Shown here: piece by piece, positions 14,262-23,218 of the stretch | How the letters are laid out: every line of letters starts with the position of its first letter | Position numbering within the stretch: position 1 is the first letter of the stretch | Assembly (NCBI GenBank): GCA_934385475.1 | Contig: CAKRPS010000030.1 | Coordinates: 1 to 30,548 of the forward strand | Direction of reading: 5' to 3' | Source: an uncultured Lachnospiraceae bacterium | GTDB taxonomy: Bacteria > Bacillota > Clostridia > Lachnospirales > Lachnospiraceae | DNA: 30,548 bases | Program-made: the position numbers and the translations under genes | The notes under the pieces: model-generated | Database searches by the model: none | The model's input: the letters and a program-made list of their open reading frames with translations, nothing else | Told to the model about the DNA's origin: nothing

Positions 14262-15578
14262 ATGGCGAGATTAACGTTCAAGGGCGGGATTCATCCATAC
14301 GACGGCAAGGATCTGTCAAAGGATAAGCCGATCAGGGAAGTGTTGCCTAAGGGGGACCTGGTTTATCCGTTATCTCAGCACATTGGTGCACCGGCCAGAC
14401 CGGTGGTGCAGAAAGGGGATCACGTGCTGACGGGACAGCTTATAGCAGAGGCTGGTGGTTTTGTCTCAGCACCGATCTATGCGACGGTTTCCGGGACGGT
14501 GAAGGCGATAGAGCCGCATCGTGTTGTAACCGGTGATAATGTGATGAGTATTGTCATTGAAAATGATGGACTTTATGAGGAAGTGACATATCCTGAAAGA
14601 AAACCGCTTGAAGAATTGACGAAAGAGGAAATTGTCCAGTATGTCAAGGACGCAGGAATCGTAGGTATGGGTGGAGCAGGTTTTCCTACTTTTATCAAGC
14701 TTTCTCCGAAGGAACCGGATAAGATTGATTACGTGATCGCAAACTGTGCGGAATGTGAGCCATATCTGACATCGGATTACAGGCGTATTCTGGAAGAGCC
14801 TCAAAAGCTGATCGACGGTCTTAAAGCGATGCTGAAGCTCTTTGACAATGCAAGAGGAATTCTGGCTGTGGAGGACAACAAACCGGACTGCATTGAACTT
14901 TTGAAGAAGCTGACAAAGGATGAGCCAAGGATCAGCGTGAAAGAATTGAAAACCAAATATCCACAGGGTGCAGAGAGACAGATCATCTATGCCACGACCG
15001 GAAGATCCATCAACAGCTCCATGCTGCCGGCAGATGCGGGATGTGTGGTAAACAATGTGGATACGATCGTTGCGATCTACCATGCTGTCTATGAGGGAAA
15101 ACCCCTTATGCAGCGTATTGTCACTGTGACGGGCGACGCAATCAAGGACCCTGTAAACTTTAAAGTGAGAATCGGAACCAATTATCATGAACTTGTAGAA
15201 GAGGCGGGAGGCTTCAAGGAAGATCCGGTGAAGATCATTTCCGGTGGGCCGATGATGGGCTTTGGTATCTTTGATCTGGATGTGCCGACGACGAAGACGG
15301 CTTCGGCTCTGCTGTGTCTGACACAGGATGATGTTTCGGCGATGGAGCCGAGTGCCTGCATTAACTGCGGAAGGTGTGTGGAGGTATGCCCGGGACGTGT
15401 TGTTCCCAAGTTGTTGTCTGAATACGCAATAAACTACCGCGAGGAAGAATTTCTTGCTCATGATGGAATGGAGTGTTGTGAGTGCGGCTGCTGCAGCTTT
15501 GTCTGCCCGGCCAAGAGACCGCTGACACAGACGATTAAATCAATGAGAAGAATGCAGCTTGCAAAGAAGAAAAAGTAG
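14262..15578 (+). CDS. rnfC: Rnf complex subunit C (NADH-oxidising, 2x[4Fe-4S])
   Basis: Start set at 14262 with RBS AAGGAAGGG; the longer frame from 14178 would begin inside the repeat element. 438 residues. The N-terminal region holds a lipoyl-like half (GLVSAP-type segment ...GGFVSAPIYATVSGTVKAI), then the NADH/FMN-binding glycine-rich motif VGMGGAGFPTFIKL and NCAECEPYLTSDYR. The C-terminal ferredoxin-like domain has CINCGRCVEVCPGR and CCECGCCSFVCPAKRP, binding two [4Fe-4S]. RnfC is the peripheral subunit that exchanges electrons with NAD. It is the first gene of the rnfCDGEAB operon. Confidence 0.95.
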   Translation: MARLTFKGGIHPYDGKDLSKDKPIREVLPKGDLVYPLSQHIGAPARPVVQKGDHVLTGQLIAEAGGFVSAPIYATVSGTVKAIEPHRVVTGDNVMSIVIENDGLYEEVTYPERKPLEELTKEEIVQYVKDAGIVGMGGAGFPTFIKLSPKEPDKIDYVIANCAECEPYLTSDYRRILEEPQKLIDGLKAMLKLFDNARGILAVEDNKPDCIELLKKLTKDEPRISVKELKTKYPQGAERQIIYATTGRSINSSMLPADAGCVVNNVDTIVAIYHAVYEGKPLMQRIVTVTGDAIKDPVNFKVRIGTNYHELVEEAGGFKEDPVKIISGGPMMGFGIFDLDVPTTKTASALLCLTQDDVSAMEPSACINCGRCVEVCPGRVVPKLLSEYAINYREEEFLAHDGMECCECGCCSFVCPAKRPLTQTIKSMRRMQLAKKKK

Positions 15579-15617
15579 GATCGTGATCCTGACTTGAAAG
15601 GAGCATAAACGAGAGAG

Positions 15618-16550
15618 ATGAGTGATTTGATGAAAGTATCTTCCAATCCCCATATCAGATCCAAAGCCACGACAGCCAACATTATGCTGGCCGTTGTGAT
15701 AGCACTTCTTCCTGCTGCAGGCTTTGGTATCTATAATTTCGGACTGGATGCGCTTATTTTAATTCTGGTAACGGTGGCGACCACGGTTTTGACAGAATAT
15801 TTATTTGAGAAGATCTGCAAGAAAAAGGTGACGATCGGAGATTATTCTGCTGTTGTGACCGGATTGCTTTTGGCACTGAACCTTCCGTCCTCAGCACCCT
15901 GGTGGATTGGGGTGATCGGTGGAGTGTTCGCCATTCTGGTTGTAAAAATGCTTTTTGGAGGTCTGGGACAGAACTTCATGAACCCGGCACTGGGAGCAAG
16001 ATGTTTTCTGCTGATTTCCTTTACCTCCATCATGACAAATTTTGACTGTGATGCCTATACGGGTGCTACACCGCTCGCCGCATTGAAGGCAGGAGAGGGT
16101 GTTAATATTCTGGATATGGTGACAGGACGTACAGCGGGTACGATCGGAGAGACTTCCATGATAGCGATCGTGGCCGGAGCCTGTTTCCTGATCATGCTCG
16201 GTGTGATTGATCTGAGGATTCCGGGAAGTTATATTGTAAGCTTCGTGGTCTTCCTGTGCCTGTTCGGCGGACATGGAGTGGATTTTGCATTTATTTCAGC
16301 CCATCTGGCAGGAGGCGGTCTGATGCTGGGAGCCTTTTTTATGGCAACCGACTATGTGACAAGGCCGATCACGGTGAAGGGGCAGTATGTATTTGGAATT
16401 TTGCTTGGTATCCTGACCGGGCTGTTCCGGATTTTCGGACCTTCAGCGGAGGGAGTTTCTTATGCCATTATCATAGGAAACCTGCTTGTTCCGTTGATCG
16501 AGAAGATGACGCTTCCGAAAGCCTTTGGCAAAGGAGGGCATAAGGTATGA
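15618..16550 (+). CDS. rnfD: Rnf complex subunit D (membrane flavoprotein)
   Basis: 310 residues with about eight or more hydrophobic segments. YTGATPLAALK contains the FMN attachment motif, with Thr151 the predicted covalent acceptor; GQNFMNPALGARCFLL is a family signature. RnfD is an integral part of the ion-translocating core. AAAGGAG and GAGAGAG stand upstream of the ATG at 15618 (an alternative ATG lies at 15630). It overlaps rnfG by 4 bases (ATGA), indicating coupled translation. Confidence 0.95.
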   Translation: MSDLMKVSSNPHIRSKATTANIMLAVVIALLPAAGFGIYNFGLDALILILVTVATTVLTEYLFEKICKKKVTIGDYSAVVTGLLLALNLPSSAPWWIGVIGGVFAILVVKMLFGGLGQNFMNPALGARCFLLISFTSIMTNFDCDAYTGATPLAALKAGEGVNILDMVTGRTAGTIGETSMIAIVAGACFLIMLGVIDLRIPGSYIVSFVVFLCLFGGHGVDFAFISAHLAGGGLMLGAFFMATDYVTRPITVKGQYVFGILLGILTGLFRIFGPSAEGVSYAIIIGNLLVPLIEKMTLPKAFGKGGHKV

Positions 16551-17152
16551 AAGAAATGATGAAAAATACAGGGATTCTTCTGGTGATAACGATTCTTTCC
16601 GGCCTGCTTCTCGGACTGGTATATCAGATTACCAAAGATCCTATTGCGGCGCAGGAACAGAAGGCCAAACAGGAAGCCTGCAAGAATGTTTTTGAAGACG
16701 CAGCGACATTTGAACAGATTGATGTGGCAGTTACCGATCAGGCGACTTTTGATGCGGAAGGCTACAGTCAGGAAAGCATTGATGAAGTGATGGAGGCAAA
16801 GGATGCTTCTGGGAATATGCTTGGGTATGTAATTACTGTCACCTCCAAGGAAGGCTACGGCGGAGATATCCAGTTTGCTATCGGTATCCGCTCAGATGGC
16901 ACCGTAAACGGTATTTCCTTACTGGCAATTTCAGAGACAGCAGGACTTGGAATGCGTGCTGACGAGGTACTCACACCACAGTTTGCAGACAAAAAAGTCG
17001 ACAAGTTTTCCTATACCAAAAATGGAGCGATGTCTGAGAGTGAGATTGACGCCATCTCTGGCGCTACGATTACAACCAACGCAGTGACTAATGGAGTCAA
17101 TGCCGGGCTGTACTATTTTCAGACGGAACTGAAGGGAGGCAGCGCACAATGA
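16547..17152 (+). CDS. rnfG: Rnf complex subunit G (FMN-binding)
   Basis: 201 residues: one N-terminal membrane helix (about 8-28) and an extracytoplasmic FMN-binding domain. Key motifs are SETAGLGMRADEV (about 129-141) and AISGATITTNAV with the SGAT acceptor at 171-174; Thr174 would carry covalent FMN added by ApbE. It passes electrons within the membrane complex. Both gene ends overlap neighbours by 4 bases (rnfD and rnfE). Confidence 0.95.
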   Translation: MKEMMKNTGILLVITILSGLLLGLVYQITKDPIAAQEQKAKQEACKNVFEDAATFEQIDVAVTDQATFDAEGYSQESIDEVMEAKDASGNMLGYVITVTSKEGYGGDIQFAIGIRSDGTVNGISLLAISETAGLGMRADEVLTPQFADKKVDKFSYTKNGAMSESEIDAISGATITTNAVTNGVNAGLYYFQTELKGGSAQ

Positions 17153-17898
17153 GTGAAAATCAGGAAAGAAAGCAGAGTGCAGTGGGAGAACGTCTGCTTA
17201 ACGGTATTGTAAAAGAGAATCCCACTTTTGTGTTGATGCTTGGTATGTGTCCGACACTGGCGGTTACTACGTCAGCCATCAACGGACTGGGAATGGGACT
17301 GACCACGATGGTGGTACTGGCATTGAGCAATGCATTTATCTCTTTATTGAGAAATATCATACCGGACAAAGTCAGAATCCCGGCGTTTATCGTAATTATT
17401 GCAACCTTTGTAACAGCAGTACAGCTTCTGCTGCAGGGATTTCTGCCGTCCTTATATGATTCCCTTGGAATCTATATCCCACTTATCGTGGTTAACTGTA
17501 TTATCCTTGGCAGAGCGGAAGCATACGCCTATTTTAATCCGGTGCTCCCGTCTTTGTTTGACGGAGTAGGCATGGGGCTGGGCTTTTCTATCGCTCTGAC
17601 CTGCATCGGCGCTATCCGGGAGCTTCTGGGAGCCGGTGAGATCTTCGGAATTCATGTAATGCCGTCAGGGTATGTGCCGATCAGTATTTTTATCATGGCA
17701 CCGGGAGCGTTTTTTGTACTGGCGACCCTTACGGCGATCCAGAACCGGATCAAGATCAACGGGGAGAAGAAAGGCAAGGATATGTCGAAGATTCAATCCG
17801 GCTGCGGCACAGACTGTATGAATTGTTCCGATTCTGCCTGTGCACACAGATTGATCGATGACAAAGCAGAGGAAAAGGAGGAGAAGAAGAATGATTAA
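17149..17898 (+). CDS. rnfE: Rnf complex subunit E with cysteine-rich C-terminal tail
   Basis: 249 residues. The six-helix membrane core carries the two conserved cysteines of RnfA/E proteins (LGMCPTLAV, Cys34; VVNCIILGRAEAY, Cys117), which in solved Rnf complexes hold an iron or [2Fe-2S] centre between RnfA and RnfE. Beyond the core (after about residue 205) is a hydrophilic tail with four cysteines, C219-x3-C223-x2-C226-x4-C231, followed by a highly charged end. The tail looks like a metal or Fe-S site and is not needed for the basic family fold. The 3' end overlaps rnfA by 8 bases and contains its RBS. Confidence 0.93.
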   Translation: MSENQERKQSAVGERLLNGIVKENPTFVLMLGMCPTLAVTTSAINGLGMGLTTMVVLALSNAFISLLRNIIPDKVRIPAFIVIIATFVTAVQLLLQGFLPSLYDSLGIYIPLIVVNCIILGRAEAYAYFNPVLPSLFDGVGMGLGFSIALTCIGAIRELLGAGEIFGIHVMPSGYVPISIFIMAPGAFFVLATLTAIQNRIKINGEKKGKDMSKIQSGCGTDCMNCSDSACAHRLIDDKAEEKEEKKND

Positions 17899-18469
17899 AG
17901 AATTGTTGGTGATCCTGATCTCCTCATCACTTGTCAACAACGTTGTACTGAGCCAGTTTTTGGGCCTTTGTCCTTTCCTTGGAGTTTCCAAGAAAACAGA
18001 GACGGCTACCGGAATGGGCGTATCGGTTATTTTCGTTATCACGCTGGCATCGGCAGTGGCAGGAGTTATTTACAAATATATTCTGGTGCCCCTCGATATC
18101 ACCTATTTGCAGACCATAGTATTTATTCTGGTGATCGCAGCACTGGTACAGTTTGTGGAGATGTTCCTCAAGAAATATATGAAGGGCCTGTATGAATCCC
18201 TCGGTGTGTATCTTCCACTGATCACAACAAACTGCGCGGTACTTGGTGTAGCGCTGACAAATGTACAGAAGAATTATGGCATTCTGGCCGGTATTGTGAA
18301 CGGATTTGCGACTGCATCGGGATTCACGATCTCTATTATCATACTGGCGGGTATCCGCGAAAAGATAGGCTATAACGACATCCCGGAATCGTTCAGGGGA
18401 ATGCCGATCGTTCTTGTGACAGCGGGACTTATGGCGATCGCATTTTGCGGTTTTTCCGGCCTGTTGTAG
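17891..18469 (+). CDS. rnfA: Rnf complex subunit A
   Basis: Start at 17891 with RBS AAGGAGGAG (17875-17883) lying in the rnfE coding end; an upstream in-frame start would give a run of arginines and is unlikely. 192 residues, six membrane segments, with the family motifs NNVVLSQFLGLCPFLGV and ITTNCAVLGVAL carrying the paired cysteines. It is the pseudo-symmetric partner of RnfE in the membrane core. Confidence 0.95.
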   Translation: MIKELLVILISSSLVNNVVLSQFLGLCPFLGVSKKTETATGMGVSVIFVITLASAVAGVIYKYILVPLDITYLQTIVFILVIAALVQFVEMFLKKYMKGLYESLGVYLPLITTNCAVLGVALTNVQKNYGILAGIVNGFATASGFTISIIILAGIREKIGYNDIPESFRGMPIVLVTAGLMAIAFCGFSGLL

Positions 18470-18553
18470 AAGAACACGTTTCCAGATATAAGAAAATAGG
18501 AAAATGCAGATGGGTTCCGGATAAGGATCATGTGCATAGAAATGAGGTTTCGT

Positions 18554-19345
18554 ATGAATATAACCGGAATTATTGTGGCAACACTGATCGTTGGTGCAGT
18601 CGGGTTGTTCGTTGGACTGTTTCTGGGTGTGGCCGGCATTAAATTTAAGGTAGAAGTGGATGAAAAGGAAGAGGCAGTGCTTGCTGCACTTCCCGGCAAC
18701 AACTGTGGTGGCTGTGGATATGCCGGCTGTTCCGGTCTTGCCGCAGCGATAGCAAAGGGCGAGGCTCCGGTCAATGCCTGTCCGGTCGGCGGTGAAAAGG
18801 TTGGAGAGCAGATCGCCCAGATCATGGGAGTACAGGCACAGGAAAGTGAAAGACAGGTGGCGTTCGTAAAATGTCAGGGTGACAGAGAACGCACCAGAGA
18901 TGACTATGACTATACCGGAATCGAAGACTGCCGTATGCTTTCCTTTGTTCCGAACGGCGGACCGAAGTCCTGCAACGACGGATGTCTTGGATTCGGAAGC
19001 TGTGTCAAGGTGTGTCCGTTTGATGCGATCCATGTTGTGAATGGGGTAGCGGTGGTTGACAAGGAGACCTGCAAGGCGTGCGGAAAGTGCGTGGCAGTCT
19101 GCCCGAAACATCTGATCGAGCTGGTTCCGTATAAGGCAAAACATCTTGTGGCATGCAGCTCACAGGCAAAGGGTCCTGTTACGATCAAGGATTGTGATGT
19201 GGGATGTATCGCCTGTCAGCTTTGTAAGAAGAACTGTCCGTCGGATGCGATTACAATCGAGAATTTCCACGCAACCATTGATTATGAGAAATGTACGGGT
19301 TGCGGAATCTGTAAGACGAAATGTCCGAAAAAGGCTATCATTTAG
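18554..19345 (+). CDS. rnfB: Rnf complex subunit B (multi-cluster ferredoxin)
   Basis: Start at 18554, preceded by ATGAGG at six bases spacing and matching the usual RnfB N-terminus; ATGs at 18530 and 18542 are less likely. 263 residues: one N-terminal membrane helix, the Fes-type motif NCGGCGYAGCSGLAAAI with a further Cys (NACPVGG), then four cysteine-rich blocks: CNDGCLGFGSCVKVCP, CKACGKCVAVCP, CDVGCIACQLCKKNCP and CTGCGICKTKCP. RnfB receives electrons from reduced ferredoxin. Last gene of the operon; its stop codon overlaps the stop of apbE on the other strand. Confidence 0.95.
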   Translation: MNITGIIVATLIVGAVGLFVGLFLGVAGIKFKVEVDEKEEAVLAALPGNNCGGCGYAGCSGLAAAIAKGEAPVNACPVGGEKVGEQIAQIMGVQAQESERQVAFVKCQGDRERTRDDYDYTGIEDCRMLSFVPNGGPKSCNDGCLGFGSCVKVCPFDAIHVVNGVAVVDKETCKACGKCVAVCPKHLIELVPYKAKHLVACSSQAKGPVTIKDCDVGCIACQLCKKNCPSDAITIENFHATIDYEKCTGCGICKTKCPKKAII

Positions 19346-20349
19346 TGTTGTGGGAATCCGCTGGAATAGTGGAGTGCGTTATCCTTTGTGATAAAGACGG
19401 CCTCCACATTCTCCAGTGATTCAATTAGTTTCATACCGTCGTCAAGACCAAGACAATAGCAGGTGGTGGACAGTGCGTCCCCCTCGACAGAACCGGGGGA
19501 CAGGATTGTCACACCTGCTAAATTATTGTCTACAGGATATCCGGTCGCAGGGTCCAGAATATGATGATAGAGAATGTCATCCTGATAAAAATAGCGCTCA
19601 TAGACACCGGAGGAAACTAATGAGGCATCCGAGAGAGAAACGACCGTGATGGGAGTACCCTCCGCAGCAAAAGGTTCCTGAATACCGATACGGAAAGGAG
19701 AACCGTCCGGTTTGCCGCCGATCGTCACGACATTGCCGCCGAGATTGATACAGGCGCTTGAGATGCCTTCAGAGAGAAGATAGGCCTTCATGCGGTCTGC
19801 GATATAGCCTTTGGCGATAAAGCCAAGATCGATCATGGCCTGTGGGTCGCGCAGTGTTACCGTACAGGAGTCTCCGGTTGTCACAACATGGATCGTGTGA
19901 TAATCTACATGGGAAAGTGCTTCTTCCAGGGAAGAAGGATCCGGCACGGCAGGTGTCTTGTCGGAACCGAAATTCCAAAGCTCTGCGACAGGCAGAATAG
20001 TAGGGTCGATCTTGCCGCCAGTCAGTTCGGCATAGTAAAGAGCTGTTTCCAGAAGCTCTGCGGTATCAGCGGTGACTTCAACAGGAGCTCCACCACTGTG
20101 ATTGATCTTAAAGACATCAGAGTTTTCTTTGGTGGCACTGAGCATGTTTTCATATTTTCCGGCGAGGGCAAAGCAGCCATCAAGGACAGTCTCGTCGGAG
20201 GAATCATAGAGAGTGATCTGAATCACGGTATCAAAATAAAAACCGGTGCGTGACAGAGGTTCTTCGTTGGCGGCACAGCCGGTGAGAATACCGCACAAAA
20301 AAAGGATAGCGATTGACACAACAGTTTTTGGGCGTAGATTTCTATTCAT
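19342..20349 (-). CDS. apbE: FAD:protein FMN transferase, lipoprotein
   Basis: 335 residues. Lipoprotein signal with lipobox LTGC (Cys25), so the enzyme acts outside the membrane. Family motifs: RTGFYFDTVIQITLY, KIDPTILPVAELWNFG, DLGFIAKGYIADRM, NLGGNVVTIGG, SLVSSGVYERYF, HHILDPATGYPV and the acidic Mg/FAD region EGDALSTTCYCLG. ApbE moves FMN from FAD to a Ser/Thr in [S/T]GAT motifs, exactly those seen in RnfD (Thr151) and RnfG (Thr174) next door. RBS GAGAGGA on the minus strand (20357-20363). The tail-to-tail overlap with rnfB is three bases. Confidence 0.95.
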   Translation of the reverse strand: MNRNLRPKTVVSIAILFLCGILTGCAANEEPLSRTGFYFDTVIQITLYDSSDETVLDGCFALAGKYENMLSATKENSDVFKINHSGGAPVEVTADTAELLETALYYAELTGGKIDPTILPVAELWNFGSDKTPAVPDPSSLEEALSHVDYHTIHVVTTGDSCTVTLRDPQAMIDLGFIAKGYIADRMKAYLLSEGISSACINLGGNVVTIGGKPDGSPFRIGIQEPFAAEGTPITVVSLSDASLVSSGVYERYFYQDDILYHHILDPATGYPVDNNLAGVTILSPGSVEGDALSTTCYCLGLDDGMKLIESLENVEAVFITKDNALHYSSGFPQH

Positions 20350-20517
20350 GGCAGAATCCTCTCTTTGTTGTTACATAATTGCCGGCTGGCAGTCAAAAGC
20401 AAACAGTCCGGCTCAGTTTATTTTAGTGTTTTTGTGGCTTTATTTCAATGGAAACAGATAAACAAAAGACAATAACAAGTGAAAAATAAAAAGAAAAAAT
20501 GGCGGGGAGAAAGAAGG

Positions 20518-21210
20518 ATGACCGGAAAAAAGATTTTAATTGTAGATGATGACAAAGACCTTTCGCTTATCACGGCGGACATGCTGGAAAGTTATGGATA
20601 CGAGGTGATGAGCGCGGCAGATCCGGACGAAGCCTTTACATTGCTGGAAGACACAACGGTTCATCTGATCTTATTGGATATTAACCTGCCGGAAATGAAC
20701 GGTTTTGAGGTTTGCCGGGAACTCAGGCGCATCTCCAAGGTTCCGGTGATCTTCGCAAGTGCCAGAACGGGAGAGGATGACAAGATCAAGGGACTTGACA
20801 TCGGCGGAGATGACTATCTGGAGAAGCCATATTCGCTGAAGGAACTGTTGGCACGGATCAATGCACTTATGCGCCGGACATATGGGGGAGAGGAAGAAGA
20901 GAAAACCTATCACTTCGGCGAGGTAACCATAGAGACCGGAAAACGGAGAGTGACCAGAAATGGGGAGGAAGTCCGTCTGGCCTTAAAGGAATTTGATGTG
21001 CTGGTTTATCTGTGCGAACATCGTGGGCATGCGGTGAGTAAGGAGACGATCCTGCGGGATGTATGGGGAGGATTCTCCGAGACAGAGCTTACCACCGTGG
21101 CGGTCCATATCAGGTGGCTGCGCGAAAAGCTGGAGGAGGATCCGGCACACCCTGTTTTTATCAAGACAGTCTGGGGCGTGGGATATCTGCTGGAATCAGA
21201 AGAAGGATAG
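20518..21210 (+). CDS. OmpR-family response regulator
   Basis: Start at the ATG at 20518 after a GGGGAGAAAGAAGG ribosome-binding region. 231 residues: receiver domain with acidic pocket IVDDDKD, phospho-acceptor Asp54 in LILLDINLPEMNG, and Lys103 in YLEKPYS, then a winged-helix DNA-binding domain (LALKEFDVLVYLCEHRGHAVSKETIL ending VWGVGYLLE, written here in parts). It pairs with the kinase starting 13 bp downstream and likely controls the ABC transporter after that. Confidence 0.93.
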   Translation: MTGKKILIVDDDKDLSLITADMLESYGYEVMSAADPDEAFTLLEDTTVHLILLDINLPEMNGFEVCRELRRISKVPVIFASARTGEDDKIKGLDIGGDDYLEKPYSLKELLARINALMRRTYGGEEEEKTYHFGEVTIETGKRRVTRNGEEVRLALKEFDVLVYLCEHRGHAVSKETILRDVWGGFSETELTTVAVHIRWLREKLEEDPAHPVFIKTVWGVGYLLESEEG

Positions 21211-21223
21211 AAGGGAAAAGCAA

Positions 21224-22384
21224 ATGAGTGGAAGCATGAAAACAAAACTTTGGAAGGTCATAGGCGGCTTTGTTTTGCTGCTCCTTCTTTTTATGGCATT
21301 GCTGTCAGGGTATGCGCGATCGATCAACGATACGGAACAAAATGGAAGTGCGGTCGTACTCCTGAACGAGATCCGGCAGCTTGGCAGGGACGCAGAAGGA
21401 TACAACCCGGCGGGAGAACAGATAGACGAATTACAGGAATATTTCAGAGAGAGATCAGATGAGGGAGAAGTCTTGTTTGTAAAGAGAATGCTGCTTGTTT
21501 TTCTGGTGTTCGGCATAGGATATCTGGCAGTCATCTTTGGGTATGTATACTGGAGGATTTTGAAGCCCTTTGCAAAGCTGGAGAAGTACGCGGAGCAGAT
21601 CGCAGATGGAGATCTGGACGTGTCGCTCGGCTATGAGCGCGAAAATTATTTTGGAGCGTTTACCTGGGCATTTGACCACATGCGGGAGGAGATACGATAT
21701 GCGAGGAAACGGGAACGGGAGGCTATTGAAGAAAATAAGACTGTGATAGCGGCTCTTTCCCACGATATCAAAACGCCGATTGCTTCGATCAGGGCCTGCT
21801 CAGAGGTGCTGGAGGCGAATCTCAATGCTGATTATGAGAAAAGACAGCGCTACACTTCGATCATCCTGAAAAAATGTGATGAAGTGACGGCTCTTGTCAA
21901 TGATCTGGTCCTGCATTCCCTGTCTGAACTGGAGAAGCTGGAGATTCATTTAGAGAAGCTGAAGATTGCCGATGTCATAAGAGAGACTGTGGAAGAGATG
22001 GCGTTTTCGGATCTGCTTTTGGAAGAACCACTGCCGGATGCTATGGTGTCAGGAGATGCGGCAAGGGTGGCACAGATCATCGAAAATCTGCTGAACAATG
22101 CAAGAAAATATGCACCGGGAGCGAAGGTACATATTTATGCGAAGGTTTTGCAGGGAAGGTACTGGATTCATGTGCAGGATGAAGGAGATGGTATTCTGCC
22201 TCAGGACATGCCCTTTGTATTACAAAAGTTCTATCGGGGCAAGAACGTGGAGGGGCAGCCCGGAAGCGGACTGGGCCTGTATATTGTCAGGTATCTGGCA
22301 GAGGCGATGAAGGGAGAGGTACGGCTGGAGAACACCGGGAAGGGACTGGATGTCGCCTTCTGCCTGCCGGTTGATTGCTCTTAA
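21224..22384 (+). CDS. Sensor histidine kinase
   Basis: Start at 21224 (RBS AAGGG); the frame is open further upstream but there overlaps the response regulator. 386 residues: membrane helix about 10-30, an extracytoplasmic loop of about 55 residues, second helix about 89-110, HAMP linker, HisKA with His180 (AALSHDIKTPIASIR), and an ATPase domain with N box IIENLLNNARKYA, G1 DEGDGILPQ, F box FVLQKFYRG and G2 GSGLGLYIVRYL. The signal is unknown; the short loop and transporter context suggest sensing of an envelope-acting compound. Confidence 0.93.
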   Translation: MSGSMKTKLWKVIGGFVLLLLLFMALLSGYARSINDTEQNGSAVVLLNEIRQLGRDAEGYNPAGEQIDELQEYFRERSDEGEVLFVKRMLLVFLVFGIGYLAVIFGYVYWRILKPFAKLEKYAEQIADGDLDVSLGYERENYFGAFTWAFDHMREEIRYARKREREAIEENKTVIAALSHDIKTPIASIRACSEVLEANLNADYEKRQRYTSIILKKCDEVTALVNDLVLHSLSELEKLEIHLEKLKIADVIRETVEEMAFSDLLLEEPLPDAMVSGDAARVAQIIENLLNNARKYAPGAKVHIYAKVLQGRYWIHVQDEGDGILPQDMPFVLQKFYRGKNVEGQPGSGLGLYIVRYLAEAMKGEVRLENTGKGLDVAFCLPVDCS

Positions 22385-22388
22385 AGAT

Positions 22389-22413
22389 TTGTTAATAATT
22401 TATCTGTTATAGT
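22389..22413 (+). promoter_or_regulatory. Possible extended -10 promoter before the ABC transporter
   Basis: TGTTATAGT (22405-22413) has the TGnTATAAT-like extended -10 form. No good -35 is at the right distance (TTGTTA at 22389-22394 is too close). It lies in the 61 bp gap between kinase and ABC genes and could be the site where the response regulator activates transport genes. Confidence 0.35.
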
Positions 22414-22445
22414 TTCCTTAACGACACAGGAAAGGAAAGAAAAAC

Positions 22446-23207
22446 ATGAAGAAAGCAATTTTAAGGGCCGAAGGATTGTGCAAAAGCTATGCAAACGGCG
22501 GAGTTCAGACACATGTGCTGGACAAGGTGAATGTAGAGATTTATGAGGGGGATTTTACCGTGATCATGGGCTCCTCCGGAGCAGGCAAATCGACGCTGTT
22601 GTACTGTCTGAGCGGAATGGATGCGGTTACAGCCGGAAAAGTTTTCTATAAAGAGCAGGAGATCAGCGGTCTGAAAGAGAAAAAAATGGCACCCTACCGT
22701 GCAAAGGAGTTCGGGTTTGTCTTTCAGCAGAGCCAGCTGGTAAGCAACCTTACACTGCTGGAGAATGTTGCGATCACGGGATATCTGAATAAAAAGGATA
22801 CAAGCAGTCAGACGAAGAAGAGGGCAGTGGAACTTCTGGAAGCCATGAACCTGAAAAAGGCGGTGAACCGTTATCCGTCACAGGTATCCGGCGGAGAAGC
22901 ACAGCGGGCGGCAATCGCAAGGGCCATGCTCAAGGAGCCGGGAATTCTGTTCGCAGACGAGCCGACCGGTGCACTGAACAGGCGAAATACTACAGATGTT
23001 CTGGATCTGCTTACCGACCTGAACCGGAAGGAACAGAGCATTTTGATGGTGACGCATGATGTCCGCGCCGCGATACGGGCCACAAGGCTCCTGTATCTTG
23101 AGGATGGCAGAGTGATCGGAGAACTGGAGCTTGCTCCCTACAAAGAGGAAGATGCGAAGAATCGGGAAACCCAGATCAGCGCATGGCTGACCTCCATGGA
23201 ATGGTAG
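22446..23207 (+). CDS. ABC transporter ATP-binding protein (MacB/LolD/BceA type)
   Basis: 253 residues. Walker A GSSGAGKST at about 42-50, Q-loop FVFQQSQLVSNLTLLENV, signature VSGGEAQRAAIARAML (about 147-162), Walker B ILFADEPTGAL (167-177), and the H-loop MVTHDVRAAI. The D-loop reads ALNRRN where relatives usually have ALDS, a minor deviation. A C-terminal extension of about 30 residues follows. It partners the FtsX-type permease 11 bp downstream. RBS AGGAAAGGAAAG. Confidence 0.93.
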   Translation: MKKAILRAEGLCKSYANGGVQTHVLDKVNVEIYEGDFTVIMGSSGAGKSTLLYCLSGMDAVTAGKVFYKEQEISGLKEKKMAPYRAKEFGFVFQQSQLVSNLTLLENVAITGYLNKKDTSSQTKKRAVELLEAMNLKKAVNRYPSQVSGGEAQRAAIARAMLKEPGILFADEPTGALNRRNTTDVLDLLTDLNRKEQSILMVTHDVRAAIRATRLLYLEDGRVIGELELAPYKEEDAKNRETQISAWLTSMEW

Positions 23208-23218
23208 GGGGTGGCGAG

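Noticed and set aside
14466..15461. 331-codon minus-strand open frame
   Set aside because: Shadow of rnfC with the same antisense composition.
17927..19144. 405-codon minus-strand open frame
   Set aside because: Shadow of rnfA/rnfB; composition rich in His/Cys/Arg from antisense reading, no family resemblance.
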